Source: an uncultured bacterium (lineage in GTDB: Bacteria; Acidobacteriota; Aminicenantia; Aminicenantales; Saccharicenantaceae). Taken from it: a stretch of DNA of 57,226 nt. The translations under genes and the position numbers were made by a program. Positions within the stretch are counted from its first letter, which is position 1. Each line of letters starts with the position of its first letter. The notes under the pieces are model-generated. The model was given only the letters and a program-made list of their open reading frames with translations. It had not been told where the DNA came from and did no database searches. Positions 8,492 to 15,497 of the stretch are shown here, in pieces. The stretch lies in NCBI GenBank assembly GCA_937920515.1, contig CALEUG010000040.1, forward strand, positions 1-57,226, read 5' to 3'.

Positions 8492-8828
8492 ATTTTTCTA
8501 TAGGCCAGGGGTTAGCCTTCTGCTTATCAACAACCTCTTTAACCAAGGGAATCTGGAACTTCTGTCCTGCCCGGGCCTGCCTGAATAATTCTGGTTGGCT
8601 TATCGGTCTCCGCAGCCTTCATTCAGCCTGGCCGGCGAATCTGGACTTATAGACTGAGCTGTGCCGGGTGTAGACCAGCCCCGGTCTTGAGGCTCGGGCA
8701 GCCAGAAAAATGCCGGAAATGCAAACTTTTTAGAGGACGGATGAGGGGGGTGCCAGGCCGGACTTCCTTTATCATGAGATCCACGCAGCGAAATTTTTTT
8801 GTCGATTCTTTAAGTGCAGATTTAAAAT
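8492..8828. other. Intergenic region, nothing recognised
   Basis: 337 bases between the RRM terminator and the end of the RidA gene on the other strand. I see no gene, RNA motif or clear terminator for the minus-strand gene. Confidence 0.35.
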
Positions 8829-9326
8829 TCAGTCCAGCAGGGCAATGACTTCAATCTCTACCCTGGCTCCGCCAGCCAGTCCGCTCACCCCGAAGGCGCT
8901 GCGGGCCGGCTTGTTCCTGGTAAAATAGGTGGTGTAAACTGAATTCATCTTTGACCACTCGCCGATGTCGGCCAGCATGACCGTGGCCTTGACCACCCTG
9001 TCAAGCGAGGAGCCGTATTTTTCCAGCGTTCTCTTGATATTCTCCAGGCACTGTTTTGTTTCGGCTTCGATTCCGCCCTCGGCCAGCTTCCCGGTCTGCG
9101 GGTCACGGCCGAGCTGGCCCGAAAGAAACAGCAGGTTGCCAACCCTGACCGCCTCGGAGAAGGGGGCGTTGCTGCGCTCGGGCGAGGTCAGGTATTCAAC
9201 CTGTGCCTTCTGCCCGGGGTAGGCTGCCTCCAGGTTTTTAACCGTGGATTTCAGCCAGCCGGCAGAAATCAGGAAAAAGCCGGCCACGACCAGGATCAGG
9301 ATTATAGCCAGACGGGTTGCTTTCAT
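8829..9326 (-). CDS. RidA/YjgF-family protein with N-terminal signal or anchor
   Basis: RidA proteins hydrolyse reactive enamine/imine intermediates to ketoacids. The RidA fold occupies about residues 45-165, with GNLLFLSGQLGRDPQTG near 63-79, a VVKATVMLADIGEW segment, and the signature R-x-AFGVSGLAGGARVEIEVIA near the C-terminus (the conserved Arg and Glu are present). An N-terminal hydrophobic helix (LAIILILVVAGFFLISAG) precedes it, so it is probably exported or membrane-anchored, unlike typical cytosolic RidA. GAAAGGAG precedes the ATG. Confidence 0.9.
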   Translation of the reverse strand: MKATRLAIILILVVAGFFLISAGWLKSTVKNLEAAYPGQKAQVEYLTSPERSNAPFSEAVRVGNLLFLSGQLGRDPQTGKLAEGGIEAETKQCLENIKRTLEKYGSSLDRVVKATVMLADIGEWSKMNSVYTTYFTRNKPARSAFGVSGLAGGARVEIEVIALLD

Positions 9327-9520
9327 GTTTGACTCCTTTCTTGACCGGCTTTATCTTTACCCGAAAACCGGGGTTAAAGTCAACCTCGGCCCGGGGTTGA
9401 GGCCGGTGAACAACAGGTTGTATAATGACAGGAGAAAAGGCCAGCTCGACCGGGCCCGGGGACAGGATGGAGGCCGCAGAAAGCCCGGGTTGTTGGCAGC
9501 GGCTTTTTATGTTATTATAT

Positions 9521-9541
9521 TTCCTACTAATTTAGTAGGAA
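9521..9541. promoter_or_regulatory. Perfect palindromic operator upstream of the DUF438 gene
   Basis: TTCCTACTAA (9521-9530) and TTAGTAGGAA (9532-9541) form a perfect 10-base inverted repeat around one T, directly after an AT-rich -10-like TTATTATAT (9512-9520). Its place over the likely transcription start suggests repressor binding. The size and CTAC-rich arms are reminiscent of Rrf2-family (IscR/CymR/NsrR) operators, which is inference only. Confidence 0.55.
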
Positions 9542-9603
9542 TAAAATCAGCCCCCGCGTTTGGAAACCGGAAGCCGGGCCGGCGGGGAGAGCGGAGGACG
9601 ACC

Positions 9604-11181
9604 ATGGAATTGAACGAAAAAACCAGCCTTTATGCGCTTCTTAAAGAGTATCCGTTTTTGCTTGACTTCCTGGTCAGACTCTCTCCAGAGTTTAAGAAAT
9701 TGAAAAACCCCGTCCTGCGCACGACCATTGCCAGGCTGGCCACTCTTCAGCAGGTAGCGGAAGAAGGAAAAATACCTCTGCCGGAGCTGATGGCCAGGAT
9801 AGAGCGGGAAATAAAGGAGAAGACTGGCCAGGCCAGGGCTGAAACAGGGGCTGCCGCCGAGGCCGAGCCTTTTGACCGGTCCAGGACCGAGACCCTGAAG
9901 CGGATAATCAGGGAACTTCACCGCGGCGGCCAGGTGGAGGAGCTCAAGAAGCAGTTTGCGGACCTGATCAAGGATGTCGGGCCGGATGAGATCGCCCGGC
10001 TGGAGCAGCAGGTGATTGATGAGGGGATCCCGGAGGAAGAGGTCAAGAGGCTGTGCGACCTGCACGTTAAAATCTTCGAAGAAGCCCTGAAGGATCAGAA
10101 ATCACCGGAAGTGCCACCCGGGCACCCGGTTCACACCCTGATGGCCGAAAACCGGGCCCTGGAAAAGCTGATGGCCGAAATAAGACTGTTGCTGGAAAGG
10201 ATTCCCCGGGAAACGGCTGAGGCCGAGGTCGCAAGCAACCTGGAAGAACTGGCTCAGTTGCTGTCCGGGCTGGCCGAAATAGAAAAGCACTACCTGAAAA
10301 AAGAAAACCAGCTGTTTCCGCTGCTGGAAGCCCGCGGGGTAACCGGGCCGACCAAGGTCATGTGGGCCATTCATGACGACATCAGGAAGGAGCTCAAGGA
10401 CTTGAGGCGTCAGCTCGGTCAGAAGATTCAGACTGCGGAGCAGGCCAGCCGTCTGGCAGTCAGGACCGGCCAGGTGCTGCAGATGATCCAGGACATGGTC
10501 TACAAGGAAGAAAAGATCCTGTTTCCGATGAGCCTGGAGACGCTGCGGGAGGAAGACTGGGTTCGGGTTAAGCGAGGAGAGGAAGAAATCGGCTATGCCT
10601 GGGTGCAGCCGGGTACGGACTGGAAACCCGCGGTTGAAGCAGCAGGAGAAATGCCTGACGGGGGCAGCTACGGTGGCTATGAACGTCCGGACGGGGCAGG
10701 CCAGGGTGGTTCGGAGGTGGGGCCGGCTGTGGCCGAAGCTTCAATGACCGGAAATCAACCGCGCCGGGTTCGGACGCTGCTCGACCTGCGGACCGGACGG
10801 CTGAGCGCCGAATTGGTTGACCTGATGCTGACCCACCTGCCGGTGGACATCAGCCTGGTTGATGAGAACGATACGGTAATCTATTATTCTGATACGCCCG
10901 ACCGCATTTTCGCCAGGAGTCCGGGGATCATCGGCCGCAGGGTTCAGAACTGCCATCCGCCCAAGAGCGTTCACATCGTCAATCGCATCCTGGAAGCCTT
11001 CAAGAAGGGCGAAAAGGATGTGGCTGAATTCTGGATAGAAATGCAGGGCCGCTTTATTCATATCCGCTATTTCGCTGTCCGCGACGACGACGGCCGCTAC
11101 CGCGGTTGCCTGGAAGTCAGCCAGGATGTCACGGCCATACGGGCGCTTCAGGGACAGAAACGCCTGCTGGACTGGGAATAA
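9604..11181 (+). CDS. DUF1858-DUF438-hemerythrin-PAS multidomain protein
   Basis: 525-residue cytosolic sensor-like protein. Domains in order: DUF1858 (about 1-70, SLYALLKEYPFLLDFLV), DUF438 (about 95-165, LKRIIRELHRGGQVEELK), an HHE hemerythrin-like domain (about 175-320, with HPVHTLMAENR, EIEKHYLKKENQLFP, IHDDIRKE and KEEKILFP supplying His/Glu metal ligands), a low-complexity Gly-rich linker, and a C-terminal PAS domain (about 405-515, DISLVDENDTVIYYSD). Such proteins are thought to sense oxygen, NO or iron in anaerobes. The start at 9604 has GCGGAGGACG upstream, whereas the longer frame crosses the promoter and palindrome. No output kinase domain is present. Confidence 0.88.
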   Translation: MELNEKTSLYALLKEYPFLLDFLVRLSPEFKKLKNPVLRTTIARLATLQQVAEEGKIPLPELMARIEREIKEKTGQARAETGAAAEAEPFDRSRTETLKRIIRELHRGGQVEELKKQFADLIKDVGPDEIARLEQQVIDEGIPEEEVKRLCDLHVKIFEEALKDQKSPEVPPGHPVHTLMAENRALEKLMAEIRLLLERIPRETAEAEVASNLEELAQLLSGLAEIEKHYLKKENQLFPLLEARGVTGPTKVMWAIHDDIRKELKDLRRQLGQKIQTAEQASRLAVRTGQVLQMIQDMVYKEEKILFPMSLETLREEDWVRVKRGEEEIGYAWVQPGTDWKPAVEAAGEMPDGGSYGGYERPDGAGQGGSEVGPAVAEASMTGNQPRRVRTLLDLRTGRLSAELVDLMLTHLPVDISLVDENDTVIYYSDTPDRIFARSPGIIGRRVQNCHPPKSVHIVNRILEAFKKGEKDVAEFWIEMQGRFIHIRYFAVRDDDGRYRGCLEVSQDVTAIRALQGQKRLLDWE

Positions 11182-11381
11182 AGCGAGCCGGGATGACTTT
11201 TCCGGCCTGTTAGTTTACTGATAGCAGCTGATCTCAGGACCATCGGCCAGGTCAGCTATTTTCAGAATCCCGTTCAAGCCTGCCAGCTCAACCAACCTTT
11301 CCGGGAATCGGGATGGATGGCGATAATAATATTCTCTTACTGGAGTATGGGGTCGGCGGAGAAAAGGTGAAACTTCCGGTT

Positions 11382-12038
11382 CTATTGAAAATACGGAACT
11401 GGAATAGATATTGTTTCACTCGCTTTTGTTCTGTCCGGGTTCAGAGCCCGGCGGAATTTTTCCGGGTCGAAGGTCTGAAGATAATTGACGATGTTGGTAT
11501 AGGTGTTGTGAAAGCCGAAACCGCCTTTCTGCATCTCCCGGATGGCTTCTTCTTTTGACCAGCCCTGCACCACGATTCGGTAAACAGCCACGAACAAGCC
11601 GGTACGGTCAGCTCCGTGACGGCAGTGAACCAGATAGGGCCCTTCTTCAGGGCTGGTAACGATCTGCAGAAATTTCAACAGGTCGCCTTCCTGGATCTGG
11701 GTGGCCCTGGAGGGGATTTCGTAATACTTGAGGTTGGTTCCCGCTATAATCTTCCGGTCCGAGTGTTCGCTGCGGAGGTTAACGATGGTCTTGATGCCCA
11801 GCTTTTCCAGTTCTTTGAACCCGGCCGCAGTCGGCTGAGCGCAGCGGTAGAGCAGGTCTGAAACCCGGTGAAGGTTGGGGGCGCCTTCCACCTTGACCGG
11901 GGTGGCCCAGTTCTCGGGACGGGGGGCTTCCTGACGGCAATCGGTGGTTCCGGCGGTCAAAAAAACCAGGAGCAGGGGAATGGCCAGGGTTAAAAGAATT
12001 TTTCCCCGGTTTCTGAAGGAAGGCGAGTTTTTATTCAT
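11382..12038 (-). CDS. Exported dual-specificity/tyrosine phosphatase-like protein
   Basis: Cysteine phosphatase of the DSP/PTP-like family (DUF442-related). The active-site P-loop VHCRHGADRTG (C-x5-R) lies near residues 137-147, with the preceding NLRSEHSD segment typical of the group and an upstream NLHRVSDLLYRCAQPT motif. An N-terminal hydrophobic segment (ILLTLAIPLLLVFLTAG) predicts export; the following Cys lacks a clean lipobox. The start at 12038 was chosen because AAGGG precedes it; 12065 is an alternative. Substrate unknown; periplasmic phosphotyrosine, phosphoinositide or phosphate ester are possible. Confidence 0.85.
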   Translation of the reverse strand: MNKNSPSFRNRGKILLTLAIPLLLVFLTAGTTDCRQEAPRPENWATPVKVEGAPNLHRVSDLLYRCAQPTAAGFKELEKLGIKTIVNLRSEHSDRKIIAGTNLKYYEIPSRATQIQEGDLLKFLQIVTSPEEGPYLVHCRHGADRTGLFVAVYRIVVQGWSKEEAIREMQKGGFGFHNTYTNIVNYLQTFDPEKFRRALNPDRTKASETISIPVPYFQ

Positions 12039-12269
12039 TTCAGCCCTTAAAACTTTTTTTCTCATTTTGGCTCTAAAATATACTACCGGCGGGAGACTGT
12101 CAACCTGACTTTTCTTTCCGGTTCACACCTGGCCTGCTGGCCAGAAAGAACGCCTGAAAAATAGCGATCTGATTGACGGCGAACAGGAGGATAACATAAT
12201 ATTCTTTCATTATCACCACAAACCGGGGGGAGGCTGGCCTTTCCCCTGGTGAAAGAAGGCAGGTATCAG

Positions 12270-12800
12270 ATGCCTAAAAGAGTTGTTAGAGCCAGGAAAT
12301 TATTCAAGGAAGGTTTCAGCTGTTCCCAGGCGGTCTTTACGCCGTACGCGGTTGAAGCTGGCCTGGAAGAGGAGAAAGCCCTCAAGCTCTCCCAGGTGCT
12401 GGGCGGAGGAATGTCCCATATGGGGTTGACCTGCGGGGCCGTGACCGGCGCCCTGCTGGTCATCGGGCTGCATTTTGGCCGTAGCCGGGCAGAAGACAGG
12501 GCGGCCAAGGAACTGACTTACGAGCTGGCCCGGGAATTCTTCAGGCGTTTTACCTGGAAACATGGCTCAGTTAATTGCACCGACCTCATCGGCTGCAGCC
12601 TGAAGACGCCTCACGGACTGGCCCTGGCCGGCGAGAAAAATTTATTTCAAAAATTCTGTTCCGGCTACGTTGAAGATGCCTGCCGGCTCCTGGAAGAAAT
12701 TCTCAGGGAAGGAGAGAAAAGGCGACAGGCCGGTCGGCCCGGTAAGAATATCAGGAGAGAATACAAAAAGGACAAAAAGAACGTCAATAAAAAGAGATAA
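12270..12800 (+). CDS. C_GCAxxG_C_C family protein
   Basis: Small cysteine-rich family of probable redox role, function unproven. Conserved positions are visible: FSCSQAVF near residue 16-23, the LTCGAVTGALLVIG motif near 49-62, and NCTDLIGCSL near 104-113, followed by FCSGYVEDAC. The spacing fits the family, which often sits in anaerobes. The final 25 residues are Lys/Arg-rich. The ATG at 12270 has AAGGCAGG upstream; a GTG seven codons earlier is possible. It converges with the glycosyltransferase gene over a 277-base gap holding small GC palindromes (for example CCGGCTTAAGCCGG at 13060-13073) and no recognisable gene. Confidence 0.88.
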   Translation: MPKRVVRARKLFKEGFSCSQAVFTPYAVEAGLEEEKALKLSQVLGGGMSHMGLTCGAVTGALLVIGLHFGRSRAEDRAAKELTYELAREFFRRFTWKHGSVNCTDLIGCSLKTPHGLALAGEKNLFQKFCSGYVEDACRLLEEILREGEKRRQAGRPGKNIRREYKKDKKNVNKKR

Positions 12801-13077
12801 ATAAGTGCGGTCAACTTCTGGCAGAAGGAGTTGGGCATCAGGCCTTTTGAACAGCTCTTTTCGCTGAGAATGGCCGGCCCGGGAGCTGCGAAAGCAGAGT
12901 TTTGTGCGCCAAATTCAATCAGGTAATATGTGATAAAAAAGTGGAGTGAAAATCGCCGGGCAGGTCTACCGGATGGTCAGCCGGCTTTTCTCATAGAACC
13001 AGGGTGAAAAGAAGATACCAGCTTTTCTGTTATCCCGGCATTACCGGTAACGGGAAACCCCGGCTTAAGCCGGCAGA

Positions 13078-13821
13078 TCAGGGACAGGAGAGAGTGTCCC
13101 CATTTTTCTTCCTTCTTATTTTGAGCAGCTCTATGAGCATTTGCAGGGAGCCGCGCACCAGGCGGACCCGGGACTGGGGATGGTTAACCCAGACCACCGG
13201 CACCTGGGCCACCCGGAAACCGAGTTTCCGGGCCAGGAGCAAAGCTTCCACATCGAAGGCGAAGCCTTCCGTCTCCAGCCGGAAGAAGATTTCCCGGGCC
13301 GCTTCCCTCCGGAAAAGCTTGAAGCCGCACTGGGTGTCCCTGTATCCCTTTAAGACCAGCAGCCGGACCAGCAGGTTGAAACACTTTCCCAGGCGTTCCC
13401 GCAACCAGCCCTGTCTCTGTTTTATCACCGACTCGGGCAGGGCCCGGCAGCCGATGACCGCATCGTAGCCTTCTCTCACCAGCGGTAGAAATTTCTCCAG
13501 CTCTTCTATCGGGGTGGACAGGTCGGCGTCGGTAAAAAGAACAAGCTCGCCTCTGGCCTGAAGCATCCCGGCCCGGACCGCTGCTCCCTTACCCCGGTTG
13601 ACCGGAAGCGTTATCACCCTGAAGACAGGGTAGTCCTCCATGATTTCCCGGGCCACCTCGACCGTCCGGTCGGTGCTGCCGTCATCGACCAGGATGATTT
13701 CAGCGCTGATGTGCCTGGTCTGGAGGTAATCTTTAATGCGGAACAGGCTGAAGCCGATTCTGTTTTCTTCGTTGTAAGCAGGCAGCACGACCGTGAGATA
13801 AATGTTGCTGGTCATCTTCAT
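13078..13821 (-). CDS. Family 2 glycosyltransferase, dolichyl-phosphate-sugar-synthase-like
   Basis: GT-A fold glycosyltransferase, 247 residues, resembling bacterial DPM1/polyprenyl-phosphate glycosyltransferases. Seen motifs: VVLPAYNEENRI (11-22), LVDDGSTDRT (44-53), RGKGAAVRAGM (76-86), the DxD-type TDADLSTP (97-104), and DTQCGFKLF (162-170), all typical of the DPG-synthase branch. It lacks C-terminal membrane helices. It is translationally coupled through an ATGA overlap to a small two-helix membrane protein just upstream, which probably anchors it, analogous to small anchor subunits of eukaryotic DPM synthase (inference). Likely makes a lipid-linked sugar donor. Confidence 0.9.
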   Translation of the reverse strand: MKMTSNIYLTVVLPAYNEENRIGFSLFRIKDYLQTRHISAEIILVDDGSTDRTVEVAREIMEDYPVFRVITLPVNRGKGAAVRAGMLQARGELVLFTDADLSTPIEELEKFLPLVREGYDAVIGCRALPESVIKQRQGWLRERLGKCFNLLVRLLVLKGYRDTQCGFKLFRREAAREIFFRLETEGFAFDVEALLLARKLGFRVAQVPVVWVNHPQSRVRLVRGSLQMLIELLKIRRKKNGDTLSCP

Positions 13822-14033
13822 TTGGGTAACAGATGTTCAATCACCAGGAAGGCGGCGGTGATCAGGACTATGAAAAAGATCATGGTGCTCAGAGCAAAAT
13901 TAAGGGCCAGTTTTCTCGCCCTTTTCAGGTCTTCCGGAAAATGCTTCTTGTACTCGGCGTAGGTGATGAGGTAGGAGGAGAGAGCGGCTAAGGGGGAAAA
14001 CACCAGGGCCATAATTATGGCCAGTCCGCTCAT
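13818..14033 (-). CDS. Small two-helix membrane protein coupled to the glycosyltransferase
   Basis: 71 residues with two predicted membrane spans (LAIIMALVFSPLAALSSYLI and LALNFALSTMIFFIVLITAA) joined by a short charged loop (EYKKHFPEDLKRARK). Not a family I can name. Its TGA overlaps the glycosyltransferase ATG by four bases, so the two are surely co-translated. By position it may anchor or stabilise the soluble glycosyltransferase at the membrane. Confidence 0.75.
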   Translation of the reverse strand: MSGLAIIMALVFSPLAALSSYLITYAEYKKHFPEDLKRARKLALNFALSTMIFFIVLITAAFLVIEHLLPK

Positions 14034-14179
14034 CTCATAGAACCTCTGTCCGCCAAGATTATAGCAGAAGAGTGACTCCAGTCTAAAGAAATCGGGGCAA
14101 TTTTATTTCGGCCTGAAATGTTGGATAATAAACAGGGTGATAACCCGAAAAGCTGATAGGCTAAAGATATTTTCTCAAT

Positions 14180-14209
14180 TTGACAGGGGAGAAAGAGCCG
14201 GTGTATAAG
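14180..14209 (+). promoter_or_regulatory. Promoter of the M55 peptidase gene
   Basis: TTGACA (14180-14185) and TATAAG (14204-14209) with an 18-base spacer. Transcription from here gives a leader of about 145 bases that carries the alternative hairpins at 14254-14293. Confidence 0.6.
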
Positions 14210-14253
14210 ACCCGCGATTTGATCCGGGAGAAGAAGCTATTGTAATATCTCCC

Positions 14254-14293
14254 AAAAAAACATCATGCCTGAATAAGGATGTTTTTATTCAGG
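14254..14293 (+). promoter_or_regulatory. Two mutually exclusive leader hairpins
   Basis: Stem 1 pairs AAAAACATC (14256-14264) with GATGTTTTT (14278-14286). Stem 2 pairs CCTGAATAA (14268-14276) with TTATTCAGG (14285-14293). The two cannot form together, as in attenuators and switches. Stem 1 ends in a T run and could act as a weak terminator. The M55 start follows 69 bases later. Confidence 0.4.
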
Positions 14294-14362
14294 AGGGCGC
14301 AGAGAGATTAAAAGGCATTGCCGGAGAAAACGCTAACGGGATTTTTATTAAAGGAGGAGGAT

Positions 14363-15292
14363 ATGAAACCTAAAAAAACCCGCTGGTTGTTGATATCTTT
14401 CTTGTTGTTAATCCTGGTTGCCGCTGGTCAATCTTTTGCTCAGGGGAAGGCGGCCACTCTTCGCCAGCCCCTTAAGGTCTTCATATCGGTCGATATGGAA
14501 GGCATCTGGGGAGTGGTTCACGGCAACCAGTGCTCATCCGATTCGCCCGAGTACCAGATTGCCCGGAAATGGATGGTTCAGGATACCAACGCCGTGGTTC
14601 AGGGCCTGTTTGAAGCCGGGGCCACCGAGGTGGTGGTCAACGACTCCCACGGCAACATGCGCAACATCATCGCCAGCGAGCTTGACCCCAGGGCGGTGCT
14701 GATTTCTGGCTCGCCCAAGCCTCTGTCGATGATGGAAGGCATAGATTCCAGCTTTGCGGCCTGCATCTTTGTCGGCTACCATGCCCGGGCCGGTTCGTTT
14801 CCGGCCATCCTGGATCACACCATCTCCGGTGCGGCTATCTATTCAATCAGGGTCAACGGCATTGAAATGCCTGAGCTCGGCCTCAACGCCGCCATCGCCG
14901 GCTACTTCAACGTTCCGGTAATCATGCTGACCGGCGATAGCGAGACCTGCCGCCAGGCTCAGGATTTACTGGGCCAGTCGCTGGTGGTCGTGCCGGTCAA
15001 GGAAGCGGTCAACCGCCTGGCTGCCAGGAATTTTGCCAGGGATAAGGTTCTGGCTGATTTAAGGGATGGGGCCAGGAAAGCCCTGAACTCCCTGAAAAAT
15101 GTTTCGGTCTACAAACTCCAGCCGCCTTATCACTTCGAAATAAATCTTCATAACAGCCAGCAGGCTGAGCTGGGAGTGCTGATTCCGGGAGTAAAACGGC
15201 CGGCTCCCAGGACGCTGACCTTCACCTCTCCGGATTACCTGGAAGGTTTCAGACTGATGCGGGCCCTGATTGCCCTGGCTGGCGTGAGCTGA
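14363..15292 (+). CDS. Exported M55-family D-aminopeptidase (DppA-like)
   Basis: Zinc peptidase related to Bacillus DppA, which cleaves D-amino-acid peptides. Metal-site motifs are visible: ISVDMEGIWG near residue 37 (Asp and Glu ligands), VVNDSHGNMRN near 92 (His ligand), VGYHARAGSF near 137 (His), and MPELGLNAAIAGY near 171 (Glu). The start at 14363 is fixed by AAAGGAGGAGG, and a signal peptide follows (LISFLLLILVAAGQSFAQ), so the enzyme is periplasmic, where it could trim D-amino-acid-containing cell-wall peptides. Family members are usually cytosolic, so the signal peptide is notable. Confidence 0.9.
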   Translation: MKPKKTRWLLISFLLLILVAAGQSFAQGKAATLRQPLKVFISVDMEGIWGVVHGNQCSSDSPEYQIARKWMVQDTNAVVQGLFEAGATEVVVNDSHGNMRNIIASELDPRAVLISGSPKPLSMMEGIDSSFAACIFVGYHARAGSFPAILDHTISGAAIYSIRVNGIEMPELGLNAAIAGYFNVPVIMLTGDSETCRQAQDLLGQSLVVVPVKEAVNRLAARNFARDKVLADLRDGARKALNSLKNVSVYKLQPPYHFEINLHNSQQAELGVLIPGVKRPAPRTLTFTSPDYLEGFRLMRALIALAGVS

Positions 15293-15299
15293 GGCCGGT

Positions 15300-15328
15300 G
15301 CCAGGCAGCCTGGCTGCCATTTCTTTTT
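15300..15328 (+). terminator. Possible terminator after the M55 gene
   Basis: GCCAGG and CCTGGC form a 6-base stem with a 3-base loop at 15300-15314, followed by the T-rich TTTCTTTTT. Confidence 0.4.
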
Positions 15329-15497
15329 CAGGCTGAAAACTTAATAATCGGGCCGGAAAGCGGTAAAATTTTCATGGCCGGGACCGGGCCCCATAGCTGA
15401 AGCCGGTTCTGTGAGAATCAGATGTATTAACCGGGAAAAGATTACGGTCCCGCAAGCGCAGAAGATAAAAAATATAAATTAATAAGAAGTGATTGCG

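Noticed and set aside
14254..14293. H-type pseudoknot from the two leader stems
   Set aside because: After trimming the shared bases the last loop would have zero length across a 7-base stem, which is not feasible; alternating hairpins fit better.
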